Positions 1 to 10,188 of a stretch of DNA of 41,166 nucleotides are shown here, one piece after another; within the stretch, counting starts at the first letter, position 1, and each line of letters opens with the position of its first letter. A program made the translations under genes and the position numbers. The stretch is from Pseudomonadota bacterium (GTDB lineage: Bacteria; Pseudomonadota; Gammaproteobacteria; GCA-001735895), in assembly GCA_022566015.1 (NCBI GenBank), contig JADFJT010000011.1, forward strand, positions 1 through 41,166. The letters are read 5' to 3'. The notes beneath the pieces were generated by a model. That model did no database searches. It saw nothing but the letters and a program-made list of their open reading frames with translations, and had not been told where the DNA came from.

Positions 1-204
1 ACAGATTAGCGCGGGAATATTAAGATAACTATCGAGTGAAGATGGCGGACCGATACACACAGATTCGTCTGCCAGTCGTACGTGTTTGAGATCACGATCC
101 GCAGTAGAATGTACTGCAACGGTTTTAATGCCCATTTCGCGGCAGGCGCGCAGGATACGTAACGCTATTTCCCCCCGGTTGGCGATGACTATTTTCTCAA
201 ACAT
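1..204 (-). CDS. accC: Acetyl-CoA carboxylase, biotin carboxylase subunit (N-terminal 68 residues; cut by window edge)
   Basis: The reverse strand reads [20 protein letters not shown] from an ATG at 204, the highly conserved start of AccC, and stays open to base 1. AccC carboxylates the biotin on AccB using ATP and bicarbonate, the first half-reaction of acetyl-CoA carboxylase in fatty acid synthesis. Only the start of the biotin carboxylase N-terminal domain is visible; the ATP-grasp domain lies outside. It follows accB by about 28 bases on the same strand, the usual accBC operon order. The ORF track missed it because it has no stop in the window. Confidence 0.95.
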   Translation of the reverse strand, partial: MFEKIVIANRGEIALRILRACREMGIKTVAVHSTADRDLKHVRLADESVCIGPPSSLDSYLNIPALIC

Positions 205-232
205 AATTAATACTTTTTCTCGGTACAAAGAG

Positions 233-685
233 TCATTCGATGATGAACAGCACCTGGTCGTATTCGACCGGGCTTCCGTTTTCCACCATGATTGTTCTGA
301 TAGTGCCCGCTTTGTCAGTTTCGATCTGATTCATCATTTTCATCGCTTCGATGATGCATAATGTATCACCTACCTTGACTTTCTGGCCTTCCGTGACGAA
401 TGGTCCGGAAGTGGGTGATGCTGCACCATAATAGGTGCCAACCATAGGCGATTTCACTTCGTGTCCGCTAAACTCGGCCCTTGCAGGTGTAGATTCTGCA
501 TTAGCAGCTTGTACTGGCGCCACGGGTATGGGAGCCGTTGCGTAGGCTGGAGCCAGTGGAGCCTGCTGCCCATAATTGGGCTGTCGACTGATGCGCACCG
601 ATTCTTCACCTTCCTTAATTTCTAATTCTGAAATACCCGACTCCACGAGTAATTCTATTAATTTTTTAACTTTACGAATATCCAT
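233..685 (-). CDS. accB: Biotin carboxyl carrier protein of acetyl-CoA carboxylase
   Basis: This 150-residue protein has the usual BCCP layout. An N-terminal region (about 1-35, [20 protein letters not shown]) is followed by an Ala/Pro-rich flexible linker (about 40-70) and a C-terminal biotinyl domain (about 75-150). The biotinylated lysine lies in the hallmark [10 protein letters not shown]. The protein carries carboxybiotin between AccC and the AccAD carboxyltransferase in the cytoplasm. It starts five bases after the aroQ stop and precedes accC, so aroQ-accB-accC is probably one transcript, an arrangement common in gammaproteobacteria. Confidence 0.97.
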   Translation of the reverse strand: MDIRKVKKLIELLVESGISELEIKEGEESVRISRQPNYGQQAPLAPAYATAPIPVAPVQAANAESTPARAEFSGHEVKSPMVGTYYGAASPTSGPFVTEGQKVKVGDTLCIIEAMKMMNQIETDKAGTIRTIMVENGSPVEYDQVLFIIE

Positions 686-690
686 TTTAA

Positions 691-1146
691 TTACTCTTTA
701 GAGTTGGAAGTATTGCAGGCGATGATCGCAGCTTCGAAGGCGAGCAAGTAACTATTTTTGCCAAAACCGCAGATCACACCCTTGGCAATATCAGACAGAT
801 AGGAATGTGCTCGAAATTCTTCGCGCGAGAATACATTGGATAAATGAACTTCGATAAATGGTAAATCCGTAGCCAGGAATGCGTCCCGTATTGCCACGCT
901 AGTATGGGTAAAGGCCGCCGGGTTGATGATCACAAAATTATTCTGGTTGGCGGATGCCTGGTGAATTCTATTGACGATCTCACCTTCTATATTCGACTGA
1001 AAAGTTTCCAGACTGACACTGTGTTGTTCAGCCAATTTAACCAGTGCCTGGTCGATCGAAGCGAGGGTATCAGATCCGTATACTTCGGGTTCGCGGCTAC
1101 CCAGCAGGTTTAAATTGGGCCCATGTATAACCAGAATTTTTGTCAT
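691..1146 (-). CDS. aroQ: 3-dehydroquinate dehydratase, type II
   Basis: At 151 residues this has the usual size of the dodecameric type II enzyme, which removes water from 3-dehydroquinate to give 3-dehydroshikimate in the shikimate pathway. The N-terminus [21 protein letters not shown] carries the conserved Asn and the flexible lid with the catalytic Arg and Tyr. [16 protein letters not shown] and [17 protein letters not shown] are the other active-site segments. It is the first gene of an aroQ-accB-accC run, and its promoter should lie in the 1147-1299 gap. The final residues are less conserved, as is normal. Confidence 0.96.
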   Translation of the reverse strand: MTKILVIHGPNLNLLGSREPEVYGSDTLASIDQALVKLAEQHSVSLETFQSNIEGEIVNRIHQASANQNNFVIINPAAFTHTSVAIRDAFLATDLPFIEVHLSNVFSREEFRAHSYLSDIAKGVICGFGKNSYLLAFEAAIIACNTSNSKE

Positions 1147-1299
1147 CGATATTGGGTTTTATAGCTGCCAGAAGGCCTTGATTCGAGTATATCCGCAATT
1201 TTCACATAGAGACAAGATAGAGTCCAGTTATAGTGCGTTATTTACCTATTTGCCGAAGTTGGCGACATTTTAGCTTGGAATGCGTGAATAATAGATGCT

Positions 1300-1857
1300 T
1301 TAAAGGATTTTCGAAATCTCTTCACGCAATATGCTTAGGCTCAGTTCTCCGGTATGTGTGAAGCGGATAGTACGTGCCTGATCGATAATCGCGGTAAACG
1401 GCAGAGCACCGCTGCGGTTACCAAACACCGCGCTGTACATGGATATTTGGCTGCCAGCCAGAAATGAAGGGTAGTTCATCCCGTAATCTGTCGCAAATGA
1501 AGCGGCATTCTCTGCGCTGTCGAATACCAGGCCGAGAATCTGTACCTGAGTTTCATATTCTTTTTGCAGGGCGATGAGTGCGGGCACTTCGCGGCGACAG
1601 GGAACACACCAGGGTGCCCAGAAGTTGACGATTAAAACAGGTTGTTTCCAATCACCAAGGATATGACTCTTACCCTCAAGATCGATAAAAGGTATAGCAT
1701 TGATTGATGCTGGTGAAATGGTTTGCTTCGGTTGCGGATCGGTAATCTGGACTTCATCGGTTACTGCCTGTTGCGGCATTGTGATATAAAAAAGAAACAC
1801 GCCCCCAGCGATGCACAGCAGGCTCAGCAGCGTTAGCAGATGACTTTTACGAGTCAT
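1300..1857 (-). CDS. TlpA/ResA-type membrane-anchored thioredoxin
   Basis: This 185-residue protein has one N-terminal membrane segment (about 7-28, LLTLLSLLCIAGGVFLFYI), then a periplasmic AhpC/TSA-thioredoxin fold with the redox motif WAPWCVPCRREVPAL. Proteins of this type reduce disulfides in periplasmic substrates and usually receive electrons from DsbD. Its start overlaps the stop of dsbD by four bases, so the two are translationally coupled, which fits a donor-acceptor pair. It differs from CcmG, which is encoded separately at 23994-24515. The exact substrate is unknown; it could serve cytochrome or copper-site assembly. Confidence 0.88.
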   Translation of the reverse strand: MTRKSHLLTLLSLLCIAGGVFLFYITMPQQAVTDEVQITDPQPKQTISPASINAIPFIDLEGKSHILGDWKQPVLIVNFWAPWCVPCRREVPALIALQKEYETQVQILGLVFDSAENAASFATDYGMNYPSFLAGSQISMYSAVFGNRSGALPFTAIIDQARTIRFTHTGELSLSILREEISKIL

Positions 1858-3836
1858 TGTATCTGTTGAATAGTTTCTATAATATGCGCCGCAAATTGTT
1901 CGCCCGACATTTCGCCGACCACACGCCGGTAGCGGATTTCCTTTCCTGATGGATCAAAGAATAATATTGCGGGCGGTCCGAAAATTCCCAGAGCACTCAT
2001 CAAATTGGTGTCAATTGCGTCATTATCGGTAACGTCGGCCTGTAATGTTGCCACGTTATCGAGCGCACGGAGCACATCTGGGTGGGTGAAGGCGTATTTT
2101 TCCATCACCTTGCAGGAAATACACCAGTCGGCGTAAAAATCCAGCATTGTTGGCTGGTCTAGCCGAACCGAATTTCCCAGTGCCACTTGCAGGCCCTGTT
2201 CGCCTTTGATTTGGCGAAAGACAATACGACCAGGCAGTCCGCTCGAAATTCCACCACCACTATTGAGGATAATTCCCTTGAGCGGCTGAATTAAATCTCT
2301 ACTGCCTGCTGCAGCCCCCAGCAGATAAGTCGTGCCGTAGATCAGCAGGATGATGCCGAGCCCCTTGCTCAATTTTCGCATTCCGGACGCGGCTGTAGGC
2401 AAAGCTTCCAACGCCCCCATATAGATAGCGGAAGCAATGATCAGGCAGGCGATCAGCGCCATGGTGATAGTTACGGGTAGAAATCGTTCGAGCAGGTAGA
2501 TAGCCACACCCAGCAAAATTACACCGAATACCGATTTCACCAGTTCCATCCATCCCCCCGCTTTGGGGATCAGTTTTCCCGCAGAGGTGCCGACGATTAA
2601 CAAGGGTACGCCCATACCGAGGCCCAGGGCGAAAAGAGCGAGTCCGCCTAATTGCCAGTCTTGCGTTTGCGATATGAATATTAGAGCACCAACGAGCGGT
2701 GCGGTAATGCAGGGACCGACGATGATGGCCGAGAATACGCCCATCAAACCAACGCCTATCATCGTGCCACCCTGCTGACTATGGCTAATGGCTGCGAGTC
2801 TCGATTGAATCGCGACTGGCAGCTGTAGTTCGTAAAACCCAAACATCGAAAGCGAGAGCAATACAAAAACAGCCGCAAAAACACTCAAAATCCAGGGGTC
2901 CTGGAACCAGATTTGAATATTGAATTCTGCCCCATAGTATCCAACGACCGAGCCAATGAGGGCGTAAGTAATCGCCATCGCCAGTACATAAACCAGCGAC
3001 AACGAAAATGCCTTTCGCGTGGTGATAGATTCTCCCTGGCCTGCGATTATGCTGGATAAAATAGGTATCATCGGAAACACACAGGGAGTAAATGTAAGTG
3101 CTATGCCTGCGACAAAAAATAATGAAATCACGAGCAAAAGACTTTGGCCTAAAAGTAGCTTTGTGAATTGATCCTGTTCAGATATAGGTAGCGCGCTTTT
3201 TTCCGGGGTTTCGTTTGCGTCGAATTGAGCAGTCAATGCTGCAACGTCGTATCGACTATCGGTAGAACTTAAGCCTGGTGGCTGATCCCCTATATCGATC
3301 AGGCCCGTGCGCAGATTTACCTTCAGGTATTTAGTAATCGGTGGGTAGCAGATGCGGTCTTCAACACAGCCCTGGTACTCGAAGGCAAGAACAAATTTTT
3401 CACTTGCACTGGCCTCTGAAAGAATCGGAATGGAAATATTGACCTGCTCGTGATAAACCTCCATGAGACCGAAAAACTCGTCGTTCTTAGTATCGCTTGA
3501 CGGCAAGGTAATAGCGCCAATGCTATGGCCGCTACCCGCTGCCAGGCTAACTGCCATCTTGTCTCGGTATAAATAGGTATTTGGGTAAAGTAAAATACTG
3601 GTTTCAACAATATTGTTCTGGCCCAGCGTCGCCGACAGCTGGAATGCGGTATCGGGATGGGGAATATCGTCATCGATACTTAAACCAACGTCAATCCCGA
3701 GAGATTGCAGTATCGAAAGCGCACTTGAATTCGTCGAATCGGTAATCGTCTGGTCGTCTTGCGTATGCTTCGCAATTGCCAGGGAGGAGCTAAGCAAATA
3801 AAATACGACCAGGCTAAAGCGTAATAAACACTTCAC
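1854..3836 (-). CDS. dsbD: Thiol:disulfide interchange protein DsbD
   Basis: This 660-residue protein has full DsbD architecture. A signal peptide (about 1-22) is followed by a periplasmic alpha domain with its cysteine pair (EYQGCVEDRICYPP). The central domain of about eight membrane segments carries TPCVFPMIP and GPCITAPL, and the C-terminal thioredoxin domain has DWCISCKVMEKYAF. It moves electrons from cytoplasmic thioredoxin across the inner membrane to periplasmic partners such as CcmG, DsbC or TlpA-like proteins. All six expected cysteines are visible. It leads a two-gene operon with the TlpA-like gene and diverges from fxsA. Confidence 0.96.
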   Translation of the reverse strand: MKCLLRFSLVVFYLLSSSLAIAKHTQDDQTITDSTNSSALSILQSLGIDVGLSIDDDIPHPDTAFQLSATLGQNNIVETSILLYPNTYLYRDKMAVSLAAGSGHSIGAITLPSSDTKNDEFFGLMEVYHEQVNISIPILSEASASEKFVLAFEYQGCVEDRICYPPITKYLKVNLRTGLIDIGDQPPGLSSTDSRYDVAALTAQFDANETPEKSALPISEQDQFTKLLLGQSLLLVISLFFVAGIALTFTPCVFPMIPILSSIIAGQGESITTRKAFSLSLVYVLAMAITYALIGSVVGYYGAEFNIQIWFQDPWILSVFAAVFVLLSLSMFGFYELQLPVAIQSRLAAISHSQQGGTMIGVGLMGVFSAIIVGPCITAPLVGALIFISQTQDWQLGGLALFALGLGMGVPLLIVGTSAGKLIPKAGGWMELVKSVFGVILLGVAIYLLERFLPVTITMALIACLIIASAIYMGALEALPTAASGMRKLSKGLGIILLIYGTTYLLGAAAGSRDLIQPLKGIILNSGGGISSGLPGRIVFRQIKGEQGLQVALGNSVRLDQPTMLDFYADWCISCKVMEKYAFTHPDVLRALDNVATLQADVTDNDAIDTNLMSALGIFGPPAILFFDPSGKEIRYRRVVGEMSGEQFAAHIIETIQQIQ

Positions 3837-4261
3837 TGCGTGGCTTCCGGTATCTTGTCCATAGTTTCCACAAGAAACCTGAATATCGAATAAGCGTGTT
3901 GTCGATCTAATTCTATTTCCGGCATACCAACTTTCTTCACTGATGTATTTAATAGTTACAGAAGCTCAATACCCACTTTGCATAATCCATTCCACCAGTA
4001 TTGTAGAGTGCGATCGAGCAAAAATGTTTATACGCGCTGCAGTTTTTCCTGACCCGGCCCGGAGGCAGCGGTGGTCAGATAGTCCCCATCATTATTAACA
4101 AGCGTTTATACCTATGTTCTGGTCGGTCAGGTATTGAAACAATGGTATGCTAACCGCATATTTCAATTAAGTATGTATTACTGCGGTAATAGACGTGAAA
4201 CTGCTTCTTTCGTTCAGAAACAGGTATTTTATTCGACGCGCTACTTAATCATGAGGCTTAC
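3837..4261. other. Divergent intergenic region between dsbD and fxsA
   Basis: This stretch of about 425 bases has no convincing ORF on either strand and no strong inverted repeat. It must contain the promoters for the divergent dsbD-tlpA and fxsA units. A weak TTGAAA element near 4135 is the only promoter-like string I noticed, and I would not rely on it. I saw no tRNA-like or riboswitch-like structure. Confidence 0.5.
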
Positions 4262-4738
4262 ATGTTTCCAGTCGTCACCATTATTTTTGTAATAGTACCG
4301 ATTCTCGAAGTTTACCTGTTAATCCAGGTGGGAGCCGTTATCGGTGCTCCCTGGACAGTATTACTGGTCGTTCTGACCGCTGTTATTGGCATCAGGCTTT
4401 TGAAAATTCAGGGATTATCGACGCTGATGCGTGCGCAGCGAAAAATGCAGGTTGGTCAAACCCCTGCTGTCGAAATGCTCGAAGGCGTAGGCCTGATTCT
4501 GGCCGGTGCATTTTTGCTGACTCCGGGATTTTTCACCGATGCGTTGGGCTTCCTGCTGCTATTTCCGCCAACCCGGGTCTGGATAGTAAGTAAGGTCGTT
4601 TCGAAAATGATGATATCGGGTCGGTTCTTTAGCTCCGGAGGATCTCCTGGGGCAGGCTTCGGTCATGCTTCTAGAGACGGGGATCGTACCGGAAAATCGG
4701 ATATTATCGAAGGCGTAAGCTATAAGCGCGAAGAGTAG
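4262..4738 (+). CDS. fxsA: FxsA family membrane protein
   Basis: This 158-residue cytoplasmic-membrane protein has the FxsA domain over about residues 5-115. Hydrophobic segments are visible near 5-25, 28-47 and 75-103, with the family signatures VVLTAVIGIRLLKIQG and ILAGAFLLTPGFFTDALGF. The C-terminal 40 residues are Gly/Ser/Arg-rich and probably cytoplasmic. FxsA was named for overcoming F-plasmid exclusion of phage T7 when overproduced; its ordinary role is not settled. Its place just upstream of groES matches the enteric neighbourhood. A strong terminator follows it, so it is probably transcribed separately from groE. Confidence 0.93.
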   Translation: MFPVVTIIFVIVPILEVYLLIQVGAVIGAPWTVLLVVLTAVIGIRLLKIQGLSTLMRAQRKMQVGQTPAVEMLEGVGLILAGAFLLTPGFFTDALGFLLLFPPTRVWIVSKVVSKMMISGRFFSSGGSPGAGFGHASRDGDRTGKSDIIEGVSYKREE

Positions 4739-4779
4739 CGCTTCGACTCTATAAATCTTACCACTGGCCACCTACTCAT

Positions 4780-4803
4780 TCGGTCGTTAACGACCGATTT
4801 TTT
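4780..4803 (+). terminator. Rho-independent terminator after fxsA
   Basis: The palindrome TCGGTCG-TTAA-CGACCGA (4780-4797) is followed at once by a run of Ts to about 4802. It lies about 40 bases after the fxsA stop and isolates fxsA from the groE promoters. Confidence 0.88.
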
Positions 4804-4865
4804 CGTGCTCCCCCGTTGATTCAGAGAATTTTAACGGATTAATACCCACTTTATATTAAAAGATG

Positions 4866-4893
4866 CTTGAAAGGGTTGTTTTCTTCCCCATAT
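4866..4893 (+). promoter_or_regulatory. Sigma32 (RpoH)-type heat-shock promoter for groESL
   Basis: CTTGAAA (4866-4872) and CCCCATAT (4886-4893) are separated by 13 bases. This matches the enteric sigma32 consensus CTTGAAA-N11-16-CCCCATNT essentially exactly. It lies upstream of the sigma70-type promoter and CIRCE operator of the same operon. Confidence 0.85.
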
Positions 4894-4896
4894 CGC

Positions 4897-4924
4897 TTGA
4901 CTAGGTGAAATTGCTGAATATTAT
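4897..4924 (+). promoter_or_regulatory. Sigma70-type promoter for groESL
   Basis: TTGACT (4897-4902) and TATTAT (4919-4924) are spaced by 16 bases. The -10 hexamer abuts the CIRCE inverted repeat, so a repressor bound there would block initiation. This is the typical vegetative, HrcA-repressible groE promoter layout. Confidence 0.75.
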
Positions 4925-4950
4925 TAGCACTCCCTTGATGCGAGTGCTAA
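4924..4950 (+). promoter_or_regulatory. CIRCE operator (HrcA binding site) upstream of groESL
   Basis: TTAGCACTC (4924-4932), nine bases, then GAGTGCTAA (4942-4950) is a perfect match to the CIRCE consensus. HrcA binds CIRCE and represses chaperone genes when GroEL is free. The site is about 75 bases before the groES start. An hrcA gene is predicted elsewhere in the genome and is not in this window. Confidence 0.96.
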
Positions 4951-5023
4951 CTCGCAGCTTATATATAGCCAGCCTGAGGGTTGGCGGGTCAATAAACTAA
5001 AACATTTTTGGAGAATAGCAACA

Positions 5024-5311
5024 ATGAATATTCGTCCCTTGCATGATCGTGTGGTCGTCAGGCGTAAAGAGGAAGAACGTACTTCCGCGGGTGGAATCGT
5101 GATTCCTGATTCGGCAACCGAAAAGCCAAGTACCGGTGAAGTTCTCGCCGTGGGTAATGGCAAAATTAGCGATTCGGGTGATGTGCGCGCGCTGGATGTC
5201 AAGGTTGGTGACACCATTTACTTCGGCAAGTACTCCGGTACAGAAATCAAGGTAGACGGCGAAGAGCTACTAATCATGCGCGAAGATGACATCATCGCTA
5301 TTGTTGAATAA
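5024..5311 (+). CDS. groES: Co-chaperonin GroES
   Basis: This 95-residue protein is full length for GroES (Hsp10). It begins [18 protein letters not shown] and contains the mobile-loop region [18 protein letters not shown] that docks on GroEL. The C-terminal part ([17 protein letters not shown]) is conserved. It forms the heptameric lid on the GroEL folding chamber in the cytoplasm. A good ribosome site (TTTTGGAGAA) lies about eight bases before the ATG. It is first in the operon with groEL 25 bases downstream, and the leader carries sigma32, sigma70 and CIRCE signals. Confidence 0.98.
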   Translation: MNIRPLHDRVVVRRKEEERTSAGGIVIPDSATEKPSTGEVLAVGNGKISDSGDVRALDVKVGDTIYFGKYSGTEIKVDGEELLIMREDDIIAIVE

Positions 5312-5330
5312 TTCAGAGACGAGAGGTTAA

Positions 5331-6992
<1,662 letters not shown>

Positions 6993-7020
6993 ACCGCTCA
7001 AAAACCAGAGCTGTATGATA

Positions 7021-7050
7021 AAAAGCCCCGCTTTATGCGGGGTTTTTTTT
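7021..7050 (+). terminator. Rho-independent terminator after groEL
   Basis: CCCCGC (7026-7031) pairs with GCGGGG (7037-7042) around a five-base loop. The flanking AAAA pairs with the first bases of an eight-T run. It lies about 30 bases after the groEL stop. Confidence 0.93.
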
Positions 7051-7302
7051 GGGGTGATTAAAGCTAAATTTTTAGGTTATCTTGATGAATGCTAGAATCT
7101 CTGTAGGGCCGAATTTATTCGGCCAACACAAAATTGGTCGAATGAATTCGAACCTTGTGTCTCTCGCGATAGACTGATTAGCTATCAGTGTATCAGGTGA
7201 GGTGTGAGCCTGGTTTATCCAGTCAACAAATAATCAGGCAGGCTGTCCAACTAAATTTATTTTGGTTGCCCGGGATATTGTTTACGTCCATAGCCTAACA
7301 TT
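7051..7302. other. Intergenic gap between groEL terminator and MFS gene, with two small inverted repeats
   Basis: The gap contains GGCCGAA-TTTA-TTCGGCC (7107-7124) and, close by, an imperfect palindrome around GGTCGAATGAATTCGAACC (7136-7154). The MFS gene ends at 7303 on the other strand, so these could be bidirectional termination or mRNA-end structures. No ORF is supported here. Confidence 0.5.
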
Positions 7303-8601
7303 TTACAGGTGGCGTTCAGTATCGTCTTCCTGTTGGTCGAGCAATTCTGTTTCCTGATTCGCTACGGCTTCGGCGTAATTGATCGCGTCGGGTGCGTTAA
7401 ACTCGGCGATCGGTGTGCCTATTGTGCCGGTAGCGATTGAGAGTGTTTGATTTTCGACGGCAATACCCGCTCTTGAATTAATACGTATCAAGGTGAAAGC
7501 CAAAATCATCGCAAAAAATGTAGCGATTCCCCAAAAGAAATACTGCATTCCGTAAAAGTCCATAAAGAAGGCAACCATTATTGGGCCAGTGCTTAAGCCA
7601 ATACCCGCCACCATGACCAGGCTGCCGCTGGCAGCGACTATCTGCCGTGGTTCGAGACGGTCGTTGGCGTACGCAATGCAAATCGAGTACATCGGTATTG
7701 CAGCGCCACCGAGCAATACAATATAAATATAGAAAATCAGGCTGTCTTTAGGCGCCAGCGCGGCGAGGATGCTGAAAACAATCGATATCGTAGAAATGGT
7801 CGCCATCACCAGGCGCCGACTGAGACGATCGGATATATAGCCGACCGGCCACTGCATGATCAGGCTGCCGATCATAAAACAGGCCATAAACCAGGAGATG
7901 GATTTGATATCGACCAGTATCGCGCTCGCGTAGATGGCGCCTAGCCCAAAAATAGTACCGTGCGCCATGCCAGTCAGACAATTGCCAATAACGGCCAGCG
8001 GCGATGCCCTGTAGAGCTCGAACACCGACATTTTCTCCGATATATCGAATACCGGTGCTGGTTTGGCGGTGAGTAATATTGGGATCAGGCCAAAAGAAAT
8101 GATGATCGATGTCAGGATGAAAAGATCGATCGCATCGGGTTTCGCCAGGTTGAGTAGAAATTGCCCGGAACCAATTCCGAAAGTGACGATTAACATATAA
8201 ACCGACAGGATTTTGCCCCGGGTTTTGTTGCTGGCGCGGTCGTTTAACCAGCTTTCGGTCACTACGAAAAAACCTGCGAAACAGATGCCAGTGACGACTC
8301 GCATCGCCATCCATACCGCAGGGCTAACATACATTCCATGAAACAATATCGAGATCGAAGCGAGCGAGGCGAGCGCCGAAAATACGCGTATGTGGCCCAC
8401 TCGCTTCACCAGGTACGGAGCCAGAAACGAACCCATAAAAATACCGATAAAATATCCCGACATCATGATGCCAGTGGTGAAGATAGAAAATCCTTCAATA
8501 CCTGCTCGAATCCCAAGCAAGGTTCCCTGCAGTCCATTTGCGATCATCATGAAACCAACACCTAGCAAAATTGCCCAGGAGGCCGCTAAATCTTTCCACA
8601 T
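7303..8601 (-). CDS. Major facilitator superfamily transporter (YcaD-like)
   Basis: This 432-residue protein has about 12 hydrophobic segments split into two halves by a central loop near residues 190-205. The loop GYISDRLSRRLVMA (about 255-268) is a recognisable MFS motif A-type signature. The C-terminal 50 residues are acidic and hydrophilic. It should be an inner-membrane secondary transporter. Length and layout resemble YcaD/UMF-type carriers, but the substrate cannot be read from sequence. It is followed downstream by the PhnD-like gene's strand partner only across a 500-base gap, so it is probably monocistronic. Confidence 0.85.
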   Translation of the reverse strand: MWKDLAASWAILLGVGFMMIANGLQGTLLGIRAGIEGFSIFTTGIMMSGYFIGIFMGSFLAPYLVKRVGHIRVFSALASLASISILFHGMYVSPAVWMAMRVVTGICFAGFFVVTESWLNDRASNKTRGKILSVYMLIVTFGIGSGQFLLNLAKPDAIDLFILTSIIISFGLIPILLTAKPAPVFDISEKMSVFELYRASPLAVIGNCLTGMAHGTIFGLGAIYASAILVDIKSISWFMACFMIGSLIMQWPVGYISDRLSRRLVMATISTISIVFSILAALAPKDSLIFYIYIVLLGGAAIPMYSICIAYANDRLEPRQIVAASGSLVMVAGIGLSTGPIMVAFFMDFYGMQYFFWGIATFFAMILAFTLIRINSRAGIAVENQTLSIATGTIGTPIAEFNAPDAINYAEAVANQETELLDQQEDDTERHL

Positions 8602-9114
8602 GTTAAAGACTCGTATGGTGCATATTTAAGGAGGCACTGCATCAGTCATCCACGACTGTGCAGAGCACGACCAATAAAAATTGTGATTATTATTAATCTC
8701 ACATACCCAATAACTTAACAGTTATCATTACTGTCCCGTTAACTCAATAATCGTCATTCCGGCATGCTTTTAGCCGGAATCTAGTGTCTTAATACTCAGT
8801 TGTATCAATGAGCTGCACGAGATTCCCGCCTACGCGGGAATGACGAATGCTGTTCCAATGATTCATGTCTAAAATGATCATAAAATATTTAATCTTAAGT
8901 ATAACAATAACTTAGTGGTTTAATAGAAAAGTTAACGGGCCGCAGTGAACAGTTATCTAAAATAGCAGTACTTCCTGTACCGTAGAAACTCTGTTATTGG
9001 CAGTGTTTCCTTGACGGTAATTCGAGTGAACGACCGAGTTGGCGGAATTCTAGTAGAGGTGTCGGTTTGCAGCAATCGGTAAAAGCAGGATTATATGAAA
9101 TAATGGGGGAATTC
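8602..9114. other. Intergenic region carrying a putative MITE
   Basis: This stretch of about 510 bases has no supported gene. Its middle (8727-8947) is the repeat described separately. The remainder, about 8960-9114, shows no clear structure. The promoter of the leftward MFS gene should lie just above 8602. Confidence 0.6.
8727..8947. mobile_element. Putative MITE with terminal inverted repeats and a 10-bp flanking direct repeat
   Basis: CCCGTTAACT (8735-8744) near the left end is exactly inverted as AGTTAACGGG (8930-8939) near the right end. The 10-mer AACAGTTATC flanks the unit at 8717-8726 and 8948-8957, as a target duplication would. The interior holds palindromes (TTCCGGCATGCTTTTAGCCGGAA and ATTCCCGCCTACGCGGGAAT) that recur near 33.3 kb. 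It is about 220 bases long, with no coding capacity, so it would depend on a transposase elsewhere. The TIR, flank and shared interior are seen directly; mobility is inferred. Confidence 0.55.
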
Positions 9115-9948
9115 TTAAGCCAGTACCGGATAACCAGCCGCTCGCGCAGCGATCTCTAAATCGAGTGTGCTCTGATATTCATCGATGTCTATGTATTCAA
9201 ATCCTTTCAGGTGTAGTCTGTTCTTTAGTTTGTCGTCTAGCAGTGACAAGGCTTGATTCAGACATTCAGTAATGTTTTCCCCATTGTTATTGATAGTGCG
9301 TAGTTTGGGTATGACAAAAGGCAATCCGCAAGTTTTTGCGGTGAATCCTACGGATTTAACTCGAGCAGCGAGTTCGGGCCAGGCATCTACAATAAAACGA
9401 TAGCTGACACAGTCGATCGCCGCTATATCAGCGCGTTGATTGGCTACCTCGGTAAGACTTTGCAAATGCGAGCCGGATAATTGTATTTCGCTAAAAAAAG
9501 TACCCTGTTGATTAAAGGCTGCAACAGCATGGCGCAATACATTCATACCACTATTGGAATCACTGGTATTAATGACCGCCCTTGAACCTTTACACTCCTC
9601 CAGTTTACTAAACGCACTATTTTTTGAAACGATCAACAGGCTGGAATAGAATTTATGATCGCAGCCTTCCACATCAAAAATCGGCACGCTTATCGGTGTC
9701 AGCGTATCGCGAAAAGCGGTTACTAATGGATAGCCACAAGTTTGCCCAAACCATAGAGAGGGGTTATTCAATACGGCATGACCGGTTTCGAAATTTAATA
9801 ATCTGTCTACTTCAAATGTCGGTTTGGCCAGTTTGAAAAAATGTTCGAATAGTTTTTGCCAGGCGATACGTAATTCGTCGGTAAATGCGTACATACCGCA
9901 AGCAACAAATAACGGGGCCTGTTGTTTATCTGTCGCCTCACAATTCAT
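9115..9948 (-). CDS. PhnD/SsuA-like periplasmic-binding-fold protein without a signal peptide
   Basis: This 277-residue protein resembles the PhnD-type (phosphate/phosphonate-binding-like) substrate-binding fold. Family features include the early FVACGMYAFTDELRIAW strand-helix, the GHAVLNNPSLWFGQTCGYPL region, an INTSDSNSGMNVLRHAV ligand loop and the ADIAAIDCVSYRF segment. Its N-terminus (MNCEATDKQQAPLFVACGM) is hydrophilic, with no signal peptide or lipobox, so it may act in the cytoplasm, or the true start was missed. No ABC permease or ATPase lies nearby. It diverges from the methyltransferase cluster, which suggests a link to uptake or sensing of that substrate. The ligand is unknown. Confidence 0.7.
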   Translation of the reverse strand: MNCEATDKQQAPLFVACGMYAFTDELRIAWQKLFEHFFKLAKPTFEVDRLLNFETGHAVLNNPSLWFGQTCGYPLVTAFRDTLTPISVPIFDVEGCDHKFYSSLLIVSKNSAFSKLEECKGSRAVINTSDSNSGMNVLRHAVAAFNQQGTFFSEIQLSGSHLQSLTEVANQRADIAAIDCVSYRFIVDAWPELAARVKSVGFTAKTCGLPFVIPKLRTINNNGENITECLNQALSLLDDKLKNRLHLKGFEYIDIDEYQSTLDLEIAARAAGYPVLA

Positions 9949-10047
9949 GATATGGGATTTGATTTCATATTAATTTTTTAAACATCAACGGTGTATAAAG
10001 TCATGTAAGTTATCCTGAAACTGCTGAGGAAGACAAGGAGGGATTTT

Positions 10048-10092
10048 ATGATATTGTTGAAACTGCGCACAAACTTCGATTTGTTTACATAA
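10048..10092 (+). other. Possible 14-codon leader ORF with strong ribosome site
   Basis: AAGGAGGG sits about five bases before an ATG that opens MILLKLRTNFDLFT and then stops. This is the best Shine-Dalgarno match in the region, 96 bases before the methyltransferase reading frame opens at 10189. It may be a translated leader or chance. No repeated codons for attenuation are evident. Confidence 0.25.
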
Positions 10093-10188
10093 ATCAACAA
10101 ATATGCTTATAAATAACAACGCTTACATAGGTAGACTTAGGGCATTGGGTGAAATAATATTCAGGCATTAGTCAAAGTAGACTTCGTT

